DNA from: Lactobacillus sp. ESL0684
GTDB lineage: Bacteria > Bacillota > Bacilli > Lactobacillales > Lactobacillaceae
Direction: 5' to 3'
Length of the DNA stretch: 64,000 nucleotides
NCBI RefSeq assembly: GCF_029392675.1
Contig: NZ_CP113941.1
Span: 918,001 to 982,000, forward strand
Below are positions 56,596 to 64,000 of this stretch, one piece after another; position 1 is the stretch's first letter, and the number at the start of each line of letters is the position of its first letter. The notes under the pieces were generated by a model. The model searched no databases. It had not been told where the DNA came from and saw only the letters and a program-made list of their open reading frames with translations. A program made the position numbers and the translations under genes.

Positions 56596-57913
56596 TTTGG
56601 GTTAAGACTGCTTCATTGAACTGCGCTAAACTTGCTAGTGCTCGTTCACTAATCTTTTCATGGCGCTCACGTTTATTACGGATTTTTTTACCCTCAAGTC
56701 CTGGAATTAGGGCAAAACTTGCATTCATTGGCTGAAAATGCTTGCTACTAGTTGTTGTAACATAATTAGCCATTGAACCCAGAGCTGTATCTTTAGGAAA
56801 AGCAACTGTTAGTTCATTTTGTATGAGTCTAGCGGCATTAATACCAGCGACTAAACCACTTCCTGCACTTTCAACATAACCCTCTACTCCCGTCATTTGA
56901 CCAGCAAAAAATAATCCTGGTCGTTTCTTTGCTTCATAACTTGCAGTTAGCACATCAGGAGAAGCCATATAAGTATTACGATGCATTTTACCATAGCGAA
57001 CAAATCGAGCATGCTCTAATCCAGGAATCATCGAAAATACTCGTTTTTGTTCTGGATATCTAAGATGGGTCTGAAAACCAACAATATTGTACATTGATGC
57101 AGCTGCGTCATCTTGTCGTAGTTGCACCACCGCATATGGAATTTCACCTGTGTGAGGATTTTCCAAACCAACTGGTTTTAAAGGACCAAACAACATGGTC
57201 TTAGACCCACGTGCCGCCATAACTTCGATTGGCATACAACCTTCAAAAACATCTGCTTTTTCAAAGCCATGCATTTGTGCTGTTTCAGCATTTATTAATT
57301 CTCGTGTAAAAGCTTCATACTCAGCTTTAGTCATCGGACAATTAAGGTATGCAGCCTCTCCTCGATCATATCGCGACTTTTTGTAGACAATCTCAGTATT
57401 AATCGAGTCAGCTGCTACAATTGGGGCAGCCGCATCAAAGAAATGTAAACTGGTAGTCCCGGAAAATTGCTGAATTTGCTCTGCTAAACTATCACTAGTA
57501 AGTGGGCCAGTTGCGATAATAGTAATACCTGTTGGCGGTATTTGCGTGATTTCTTCATCATGAAAAGTTACGCTTGGTAATGAATGCAACTTTTCAGTTA
57601 CATATGCACTAAACTTATCACGATCCACTGCCAAAGCACCTCCAGCTGGTACTTGAGTTGCATCAGCTGCTGTCAAAATTAGTGAATCAAGCTGGCGCAT
57701 TTCTTCTTTTAGCAAGCCAACTGCATTGGAAAGTTGGTTTGAACGCATAGAGTTAGTGCAAACCAACTCTGCCAGATTTCCCGTTTTATGAGCAGGGGTC
57801 ATCTTATTTGGTCGCATTTCATATAGGTCAACTTTAATTCCACGTTTGCCTAGCTGCCAAGTGGCCTCACTTCCGGCTAGTCCACCGCCAATTACTGTTA
57901 CACTTTTAGGCAT
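56588..57913 (-). CDS. trmFO: TrmFO folate/FAD-dependent tRNA uracil-54 C5-methyltransferase
   Basis: Makes ribothymidine at tRNA position 54 using methylenetetrahydrofolate. 441 residues. FAD-binding [19 protein letters not shown] (6-24), then [26 protein letters not shown] with its conserved Cys, and [26 protein letters not shown] in the C-terminal half. Formerly gid. It follows topA by 89 bp and overlaps xerC by 8 bp. Confidence 0.95.
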   Translation of the reverse strand: MPKSVTVIGGGLAGSEATWQLGKRGIKVDLYEMRPNKMTPAHKTGNLAELVCTNSMRSNQLSNAVGLLKEEMRQLDSLILTAADATQVPAGGALAVDRDKFSAYVTEKLHSLPSVTFHDEEITQIPPTGITIIATGPLTSDSLAEQIQQFSGTTSLHFFDAAAPIVAADSINTEIVYKKSRYDRGEAAYLNCPMTKAEYEAFTRELINAETAQMHGFEKADVFEGCMPIEVMAARGSKTMLFGPLKPVGLENPHTGEIPYAVVQLRQDDAAASMYNIVGFQTHLRYPEQKRVFSMIPGLEHARFVRYGKMHRNTYMASPDVLTASYEAKKRPGLFFAGQMTGVEGYVESAGSGLVAGINAARLIQNELTVAFPKDTALGSMANYVTTTSSKHFQPMNASFALIPGLEGKKIRNKRERHEKISERALASLAQFNEAVLTQNE

Positions 57914-58002
57914 AAAAATTATTCCTTTACTATAAAATTATTTTTAAAGATAAGAATATCACCAAACCGTGAAGATTTGATGATATTAACATAAATTTAA
58001 TT

Positions 58003-60108
58003 TTATTTTGCCATGGCTTCGTCCTTAGGTTCTTCTTTATAATCACCATTAGGACATTGAACGATTAAGCCTTTTTTGGTCTTTTTCTCAATTAAAAAGT
58101 GACCATCATTAGGGCACACTCTATTAATCGGCTTATCCCAAGAGACAAAGTCACATTCTGGATAACGGGAACAACCATAAAATTTCCGATTCCGTTTAGA
58201 CTTCTTTTCAACGACATCCCCCTTGCCACATTTAGGACAAGTAACGCCAACCTTTTTAACAATTGCCTTAGTATTTCTACAATCGGGAAAACGTGAACAG
58301 GCATAGAATTTGCCATAACGGCCCATTTTAATCACCATTGGCGCGCCACAGATATCACAATTGAATCCTGCGGGCTCGTCTTTAATTTGGACTTTTTTAA
58401 TATCAGCATCTGCCCGATCTAGTTCTTTTTTAAATGGATGATAATAATCATCAATTACTTTAACCCAATTTTTCTTACCTGCTTCCACACTATCAAGATC
58501 ATTTTCTAGTTGGGCAGTAAAGTCAACACTAACAATATCTGGGAAGAACTTTTCGATTAAATCATCAACTATTTCTCCTAATTCCGTAGGAACAATTGCC
58601 TTGCCTTCGAGCTTAACATAGTATCGACGCTGGATAGTATCAATAGTTGGTGCATAAGTTGATGGTCGGCCAACCCCATTTTCTTCCAACGAGCGAACTA
58701 AGCTAGCCTCAGTATAACGGGCTGGTGGTAAAGTGAAATGTTGCTTATTATCTGACTTGTCTAACTTAACTAAATCACCTTCAGTTAAATCAGGCAGCTC
58801 AACATTTTTTTCTTGCTGATTATCATAGACCTTAGTAAATCCAGGAAACTTCATCTGTGAACCAGTTGTTCTAAAGATAACTCCATTTTGTTGAATATCT
58901 GCTCTAACAGTATCATAAACAGCTGGAGTCATTTCACTAGCTAAAAAACGTGACCAAATCAACTTATAAAGCCGGTATTGTTCAGTAGTCAATACAGATT
59001 TAAGAGACTCAGGAGTTCGATAAACACTAGTAGGTCTGATAGCTTCATGGGCATCTTGAGCGTCTTGCTTATTTTTAAAGTGTCTCTGACCCTTAGCAGC
59101 GTATTCCTGACCATATTTCTCATTTAAAAACTTGGATGCTTCCGCCTGTGCAACAGGTGAAGTCCGTTTAGAGTCAGTTCTCATATAGGTAATAAGTCCG
59201 ACAGTTCCTTGTTTACCTAAACTAATTCCTTCATATAGCTGTTGAGCAATGCTCATTGTCCTACGAGTCCGATAGTTCAACCGTTTATTTGCTTCTTGTT
59301 GCAAAGTCGAGGTAGTAAAAGGTGCTGCTGGTTGCCGGCGGCGCTCACTTTTAACTACTTGGCTAACCTCAAAATATTGATCTTTAGTTATTTTGGCTAA
59401 TACAGCTTGGACAGCATCATTGTTAGGTAGTTCTTGCTTCTTGCCATCAACTCCCCAAAACTGTGACTTGAATTGTTTACGACCTTTTTTAAATTCCGCT
59501 TCTATCGTCCAATATTCTTGAGGTTTAAAGTCTTTAATTTCTTTTTCGCGATCAATAACCAGCTTTAAAGCAACCGATTGTACCCGACCAGCACTTAGGC
59601 CTTTTTTAACTTTATCCCACAAAATAGGTGATAAAGAATAACCAACAATTCTATCTAAAATTCGGCGTGCTTGTTGAGCATCAACCGTATCCATATCGAT
59701 TGCTCGGGGATGCTTAAAGCTATTCTTAACTGCATCTTTAGTAACTTCATTGAAAGTCACTCTATTTTTAGCAGTATCATCAAGATTCAAAGCATGAGCA
59801 ACATGCCAAGCAATGGCTTCACCTTCACGATCGGGGTCAGAAGCCAAATAAACTTCTTTAGCTTTTTTTGCTTCAGCTTTTAATTCTTTGATCGTATCAC
59901 CTTTACCTCGGATTGAAATATATTTCGGTTGATAATTGTTATCAAAATCTATTCCCATTTGCGATTTAGGTAAATCACGAATGTGACCCTTTGAAGCAAT
60001 TACTCGATAATTACGACCTAAATATTTTTCAATTGTCTTGGCTTTAGCAGGTGACTCAACAATCACCAAAATTTTTTTATTCTTTTTTGGCTTTGATTTT
60101 GTAGGCAT
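58003..60108 (-). CDS. topA: DNA topoisomerase I
   Basis: Relaxes negative supercoils. About 701 residues. Toprim domain with [17 protein letters not shown] and [13 protein letters not shown], catalytic Tyr in [10 protein letters not shown] (about residue 310), and at the C-terminus two zinc ribbons (CDICGAP...CSRFPDC and CPKCGKG...CSRYPEC) plus a third with only two clear cysteines (CPNDGHF...CPNGDY). I chose ATG 60108, preceded by AGGAGG at 6 bases, over the in-frame codon at 60123. Follows dprA by 79 bp. Confidence 0.95.
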   Translation of the reverse strand: MPTKSKPKKNKKILVIVESPAKAKTIEKYLGRNYRVIASKGHIRDLPKSQMGIDFDNNYQPKYISIRGKGDTIKELKAEAKKAKEVYLASDPDREGEAIAWHVAHALNLDDTAKNRVTFNEVTKDAVKNSFKHPRAIDMDTVDAQQARRILDRIVGYSLSPILWDKVKKGLSAGRVQSVALKLVIDREKEIKDFKPQEYWTIEAEFKKGRKQFKSQFWGVDGKKQELPNNDAVQAVLAKITKDQYFEVSQVVKSERRRQPAAPFTTSTLQQEANKRLNYRTRRTMSIAQQLYEGISLGKQGTVGLITYMRTDSKRTSPVAQAEASKFLNEKYGQEYAAKGQRHFKNKQDAQDAHEAIRPTSVYRTPESLKSVLTTEQYRLYKLIWSRFLASEMTPAVYDTVRADIQQNGVIFRTTGSQMKFPGFTKVYDNQQEKNVELPDLTEGDLVKLDKSDNKQHFTLPPARYTEASLVRSLEENGVGRPSTYAPTIDTIQRRYYVKLEGKAIVPTELGEIVDDLIEKFFPDIVSVDFTAQLENDLDSVEAGKKNWVKVIDDYYHPFKKELDRADADIKKVQIKDEPAGFNCDICGAPMVIKMGRYGKFYACSRFPDCRNTKAIVKKVGVTCPKCGKGDVVEKKSKRNRKFYGCSRYPECDFVSWDKPINRVCPNDGHFLIEKKTKKGLIVQCPNGDYKEEPKDEAMAK

Positions 60109-60187
60109 CAAAAGCCTCCTCATTAAATACTATTTTAAAAACACTAGATTGAGAATAGAATATTTTACAGCCACTTGTCAAATCTTT

Positions 60188-61024
60188 CTACAATTGTATT
60201 CCAAAATCAGTGATTGGCGTGGCGCCCACCTCGATCAACTTGTTAGGTCCAACTGACAATTCACTAGTGATAGGACCAGGAACAGCATAAACATCGCGAT
60301 TTTCCTGTAAAGCTAGATTGGCAGTAATTAATGAACCTGACTTAGCTTTAGCTTCAGTAACAATTACGCCCTTAGCCAATCCCGCCAGAATCCGATTACG
60401 TTCTGGAAAACGAAATGGACGGGGTGGTGTATCAGGCAGATATTCACTTAAGATTAATCCTTCATGAGCAATTCGTTTTTGAACTCTTTGATTTTCCTGA
60501 GGATAGAAGTGATTAAGCCCATTACCAACAACCGCAATTGTCTGACCATGACTTTTAAGTGTTGCCTGATGTGCCATTACATCAACCCCTTTTGCTAGAC
60601 CACTAGCAATTACAATATTTTGCTTAACTAATTGTGGAATTAAACTATCTAAAACCGATTGGCTATAGTTAGTTGCTAACCTAGCTCCGACAACAGTAAA
60701 AGTTTCAGCTTTTAACAAAGCCACATTTCCTTGTGCAAATAAGATTAAAGGCGGCTGATAAATCTGACGTAATTTTTCGGGATAGCTATCATCAAAAAAA
60801 CTGATTACCTGACATTGCTGCTTAATTCGCTTAATTGTGTCATCTGCCTTTAAATCTCGATATGCGCTAATTGCTGCCGCTTTTAAACTGCTAGGCAAAT
60901 CCATCTTCTCAATCATTGGAACATTGACTTCATCTTCGCCTAATTGACTGGCGATTTGTAACATCTTAACATAGCCAATGCCCTTTTGTAATTTTAAACG
61001 CAAAAGGAAATTTGTTGTTTTCAT
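60188..61024 (-). CDS. dprA: DNA-processing protein DprA
   Basis: Binds incoming single-stranded DNA in natural transformation and loads RecA. 278 residues, Rossmann-like core: VVGARLATNYS, IASGLAKGVDVMAHQATL, VVGNGLNHFYPQEN, SEYLPDTPPRPFRFPERNRILAGL and EAKAKSGSLITANLALQENRDVYAVPG, all family hallmarks. The C-terminal winged helix of longer DprA proteins is absent. AGGAGG precedes the ATG. Whether competence is active in this strain cannot be told; dprA is widely kept. Confidence 0.94.
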   Translation of the reverse strand: MKTTNFLLRLKLQKGIGYVKMLQIASQLGEDEVNVPMIEKMDLPSSLKAAAISAYRDLKADDTIKRIKQQCQVISFFDDSYPEKLRQIYQPPLILFAQGNVALLKAETFTVVGARLATNYSQSVLDSLIPQLVKQNIVIASGLAKGVDVMAHQATLKSHGQTIAVVGNGLNHFYPQENQRVQKRIAHEGLILSEYLPDTPPRPFRFPERNRILAGLAKGVIVTEAKAKSGSLITANLALQENRDVYAVPGPITSELSVGPNKLIEVGATPITDFGIQL

Positions 61025-61070
61025 AAAAAAACCTCCTATTTACAATTACGTAAAAAGAAGGGATTCGATT

Positions 61071-61832
61071 TTAATCTTCAACAAAAAAATCACTTACAGG
61101 GGCAAAAGTTTTGCGGTGAATTGGAGTAGGTCCATACTTTTTAAGCGCAGCCAAATGTTTACTAGTGCCATACCCTGCATTATGGTCAAAATCATATTCA
61201 GGATAAATTTTGGCATAATCCGCCATTAACTTATCGCGGAAAACCTTCGCTACAATCGACGCTGCAGCAATCGAGTTTGACTTTGCATCACCCTTAATGA
61301 GTTCGACTTGAGGTATAGCAACTGGAACATTCATTGCATCAACTAACAAGCCATCAGGTTGACGATCAAGATTAGTAACTGCTTGTGCCATAGCTAATCT
61401 GTCTGCTTCATAAATATTAACTTCATCAATTACCTGGGCACGTTTTACTCCGATAGCAACGCTCACTGCTGTTTGTAAGATTTTAGGATAAAGCTCCAGG
61501 CGCTTGCTAGCACTTAATTTTTTGGAATCATTAACTTCAATTAAATCAAAATCAGCGTCAATTACCACTGCCGCAGTCACCACTGGGCCAGCCAAGGGAC
61601 CACGACCAACTTCGTCTACACCAGCAACTACTTGGCCTTTGGCCCAAAAAGTTTTTTCATACCGAAACCTACTTAAAAAAGCGGCCTTTTTTTGTTGCAA
61701 TTTTTCTTGGCGACGATAGTAACTCACTAGTAACTTTTGAACACCGCTTCTTGGATCATCAGCTAATGTTTGTAACTCAGTCTTACTAACTTGCTCAGTC
61801 ATTAACAACTGCTTAATTTCATTTATAGTCAT
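61071..61832 (-). CDS. rnhB: Ribonuclease HII
   Basis: Removes ribonucleotides from DNA. 253 residues with the Lactobacillales-type N-terminal extension (1-65, basic) ahead of the catalytic domain. [18 protein letters not shown] (73-90) holds the first metal ligands; [21 protein letters not shown] and [14 protein letters not shown] complete the site. The start overlaps the rbgA stop as ATGA. Confidence 0.95.
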   Translation of the reverse strand: MTINEIKQLLMTEQVSKTELQTLADDPRSGVQKLLVSYYRRQEKLQQKKAAFLSRFRYEKTFWAKGQVVAGVDEVGRGPLAGPVVTAAVVIDADFDLIEVNDSKKLSASKRLELYPKILQTAVSVAIGVKRAQVIDEVNIYEADRLAMAQAVTNLDRQPDGLLVDAMNVPVAIPQVELIKGDAKSNSIAAASIVAKVFRDKLMADYAKIYPEYDFDHNAGYGTSKHLAALKKYGPTPIHRKTFAPVSDFFVED

Positions 61833-62668
61833 AGGCGGTCAAGGGTGATTCTACCTGCTTTGCCCTTACGCAGTCTTTGAAGTAAATATAGAGAAAAACG
61901 TTCATAATCATCGCGCATTCCATACATTTCTGTCATTGCTAAAAGCAAGTCAGTATCATTGATATTTTTAACTACTTCAGTGGATGAACGAGCAAACTTA
62001 ACTAAATCGTTAAAATAGTACTTTCGCAAAAGTTGAACTAGGAACAGTGCCACATCATCTGCATGAAAAATACTATCTTTAATTGCTCCAAAAATAGCTA
62101 ATTTGTACCCAACATCTTGATCGTCAAATTTTGGCCAAAGAATCCCGGGAGTATCTAAGATCTGAATATTAGTATTAGTCTTCAACCATGATTGGCCTTT
62201 AGTTACACCTGGTTTATTACCAACAGCTGCTACATTATGTCCAACCAAACGATTGATAATAGTTGATTTACCACAATTCGGTACACCAACCAAAGCAATT
62301 CTAATTACTGGATTCGACGCACCACGAGCTTCTAACTTTTGAACTTTTTTAGCAGCTAGCTTTTTTATCATGTGTACAATTGCCTGTACATTAGTATTAT
62401 GCAGAGAATCCACTGCCATAACCAGTTTGTCCTTACCAGCTAATTTTTTCTGCCATTTTTTGGTCATAATCGGATCGGCCAAATCAGCTTTATTTAAAAT
62501 AATCAAATGCGGCTTGTCTGCGACTAATTGTTCAATCATTGGATTTCTAGACGATTGCGGAATACGAGCATCCAGCACCTCAACTAACACATCAATTAAC
62601 CCAAGTTTTTCCTCGAGCTGATTGCGCGCTTTATTCATATGTCCTGGATACCACTGAATTGTTGCCAT
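61829..62668 (-). CDS. rbgA: Ribosome biogenesis GTPase YlqF (RbgA)
   Basis: Assembly factor for the 50S subunit. 279 residues with the circularly permuted G motifs: G4 NKADL (59-63), G1 GVPNCGKST (128-136), G2 threonine in [11 protein letters not shown]3 DTPG, then the C-terminal ANTAR-like RNA-binding domain. The N-terminus [15 protein letters not shown] is diagnostic. First gene of a tight block with rnhB. Confidence 0.95.
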   Translation of the reverse strand: MATIQWYPGHMNKARNQLEEKLGLIDVLVEVLDARIPQSSRNPMIEQLVADKPHLIILNKADLADPIMTKKWQKKLAGKDKLVMAVDSLHNTNVQAIVHMIKKLAAKKVQKLEARGASNPVIRIALVGVPNCGKSTIINRLVGHNVAAVGNKPGVTKGQSWLKTNTNIQILDTPGILWPKFDDQDVGYKLAIFGAIKDSIFHADDVALFLVQLLRKYYFNDLVKFARSSTEVVKNINDTDLLLAMTEMYGMRDDYERFSLYLLQRLRKGKAGRITLDRL

Positions 62669-62714
62669 TTTTTTGCCTTCTTTAACACTAAAAAAGCCCT
62701 AAAAAGAGCTACTC

Positions 62715-62945
62715 CTAATATGCCATTTTATCTTGATAATTTTGATAAGCTCGGTCAAAAATACTCATACTGGATAAGTAACCAGCATTTAACTCTAAAT
62801 AATTGGACAGCTTATCATAATCTTGTTCCTGCTTAGGAAAAGTCTGATCATTTTGGGCATTATTTGCAAATTGTGCAATTTCATCATTAGAATCCGCATC
62901 CCGTTGTGTCATCAAAAACCGATAAAAACTTTCTCGATAAGCCAA
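62715..62945 (-). CDS. YozE-like SAM-fold protein (UPF0346)
   Basis: 76 residues, all helical. [45 protein letters not shown] matches the YozE family, whose members have a sterile-alpha-motif-like fold and no known activity. It lies 6 bp after degV and 46 bp before rbgA, so cotranscription with degV is likely. Confidence 0.9.
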   Translation of the reverse strand: MAYRESFYRFLMTQRDADSNDEIAQFANNAQNDQTFPKQEQDYDKLSNYLELNAGYLSSMSIFDRAYQNYQDKMAY

Positions 62946-62951
62946 ATTTAT

Positions 62952-63815
62952 TTACTCCGTATAATATAAAATTGCATAGGCACCCATTCCAGCATGTGTA
63001 GCAATAATTGGACTCGTTTCGCGCAATAAAACATCAATATTTTGATTGATTTCTCTAATCTTTTGTGCGAATTTTTTTAGTTCTTCAGGAGCACCACCAT
63101 CCGCTACATAGGAAATACCTACTTCTTTGATTTTTTCTTTATTTGCGGCAATATCTGCTAAAATTCGATTATTGAAATTTAACGAAAACTTCTTGCCTCG
63201 TCCTTTTTTAGCCACTTTAAGCTGTCCATCGGGCATTTGCAATTCAATTCTAATATTTAGCATCCCAGCAACTTTACCAGCAAGTGGGCCCAACCTACCA
63301 CCTTTGACTATGTTTTCTAAATTAACAATCATCATCTGTAAACGTTGGGTTTTCTGCATCTTTTGTAGATGTGTCAAAATTTGAGCTACAGATTTGCCAG
63401 CAGCAGCATCTTTTGCCGCAGCTAAAACTTGGAATCCTTCCATTCGATCCGTTAATTGTGAATCAACTAAATGGACCAATTCCTTTTTCTCACAAAGAGC
63501 TACTGCTTGCTTAGCAGCGTCAATTGTTCCACTTAAAGCTTTAGCTAAAAAGATTCCAATCACTTGACTACCGTCAGCAGTAAGTTCATTAATTGTGTCT
63601 ACTAATCGACCAATCGATGGCTGACTAGTTTTCGGTAGTTCATTAGCAGTTTTCATCTTCTGAACAAATTCCTGCCTAGTAATTTCAACTCCATCTAAAT
63701 AGGTCTCATTATCAATCGTTACCGATAAAGGCACCACTGTAATATTAAATTTTTTTATTTCCTCCGGTGTCAACTGCACGGAAGAATCGGTCATGATTTT
63801 TATCATCTCTGACAA
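62952..63815 (-). CDS. DegV family fatty-acid-binding protein (second copy)
   Basis: About 287 residues. IMTDSSVQL near the start, ELPKTSQPSIGRLVDTI and LAKALSGTIDAAKQA form the fatty-acid head-group site, and VKGGRLGPLAGKVAGMLNIRIEL is the family signature. Start uncertain: TTG 63815 has GAGGG 8 bases upstream, ATG 63806 and TTG 63830 are alternatives. It differs clearly from the copy at 41309-42187. The divergent gene at the window end shares its upstream region. Confidence 0.88.
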   Translation of the reverse strand: MSEMIKIMTDSSVQLTPEEIKKFNITVVPLSVTIDNETYLDGVEITRQEFVQKMKTANELPKTSQPSIGRLVDTINELTADGSQVIGIFLAKALSGTIDAAKQAVALCEKKELVHLVDSQLTDRMEGFQVLAAAKDAAAGKSVAQILTHLQKMQKTQRLQMMIVNLENIVKGGRLGPLAGKVAGMLNIRIELQMPDGQLKVAKKGRGKKFSLNFNNRILADIAANKEKIKEVGISYVADGGAPEELKKFAQKIREINQNIDVLLRETSPIIATHAGMGAYAILYYTE

Positions 63816-63925
63816 CGTGTTCGCCCTCAATTCTAAATTGCAATAACTTTATGCTAAAATATAAATTATATAGGTCATTATAGCAAAAAAAACTTAAAAA
63901 TAAGAAATTGATTGGATCTTTTAGG

Positions 63926-64000
63926 ATGAATTTACGGAAAATTTGGCAAGAACCACAAACTCAGTCAAAATACTACTACCTGCTAGACAATATTTTTAGT
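63926..64000 (+). CDS. Unidentified gene, first 25 codons (continues past the window)
   Basis: The frame from ATG 63926 (MNLRKIWQEPQTQSKYYYLL...) is open to the window end. It is divergent from degV with 110 bp between. TTAGG immediately before the ATG is a poor ribosome binding site, so the start is provisional. Too little is visible for identification. Confidence 0.4.
   Translation, partial: MNLRKIWQEPQTQSKYYYLLDNIFS

Noticed and set aside
1-64000. CRISPR arrays, tRNA genes, insertion sequences and prophage modules
   Set aside because: I saw no regularly spaced repeats, no tRNA-like T-loop segments in gene-free DNA, no transposase genes and no phage structural genes. The only integrase-like proteins are XerS and XerC, which have chromosomal contexts.

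Overview
The window is a gene-dense, low-GC Firmicutes chromosome segment. Gene order and protein sequences point to Lactobacillus in the narrow sense (acidophilus/delbrueckii-like). Supporting signs are a RexAB-type AddAB, a mevalonate operon, a class B RNase P RNA, the block rbgA-rnhB-dprA-topA-trmFO-xerC-hslV-hslU with no codY after it, and an endonuclease III without its iron-sulfur cysteines. The species is not assigned.

Layout. 1-6.7 kb: tail of a membrane protein, signal peptidase I, a methyltransferase-like/membrane protein/RsmF-like cluster, a HAD phosphatase and an MFS transporter. 6.8-10.8 kb: minus-strand mevalonate operon (mvk-mvaD-pmvK-fni). 10.9-23.9 kb: rexB-rexA-dinG-tseB-like-asnS, then dnaD-nth. 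24-27 kb: recU-pbp1A on the minus strand. 27-31.3 kb: ypsA-like, gpsB, RNase P RNA, an RNA methyltransferase, a phosphoesterase and a small membrane protein. 31.5-38.8 kb: fhs, then lspA-rluD-carA-carB, with both carbamoyl-phosphate synthase subunits lacking catalytic residues. 38.8-42.9 kb: rqcH, a MarR regulator, DegV and a NUDIX protein. 42.9-45.4 kb: xerS, a 0.9-kb AT-rich gene-free stretch and an XRE regulator. 45.5-63.8 kb: almost wholly minus strand: ppaC, a LysR regulator, parC-parE, an epimerase-like gene, hslUV-xerC-trmFO-topA-dprA-rnhB-rbgA-yozE-degV, with plsY alone on plus. The window ends in the first 25 codons of another plus-strand gene.

The most interesting region is 43-45 kb. 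Genes to the left run mainly rightward and genes to the right run leftward, so transcription converges here as expected at a replication terminus. The gene-free stretch carries a near-perfect canonical Firmicutes dif site (44508-44535), the target of XerC/XerD. About 350 bp away is a perfect 24-bp-armed palindrome (44110-44163) whose centre matches, from memory, the core of dif_SL, the target of the single recombinase XerS. The xerS gene lies next to it and xerC is 12 kb away. Two chromosome-dimer-resolution systems therefore appear to sit side by side, although such systems are usually described as alternatives.

The second main point is the carAB pair. Both reading frames are full length, but the glutaminase Cys and His are gone, and all three metal/ATP ligands are replaced in both halves of CarB, with the same Gln-to-His and Asn-to-Lys changes each time. 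This looks like a preserved pseudoenzyme left where a pyrimidine operon usually lies.
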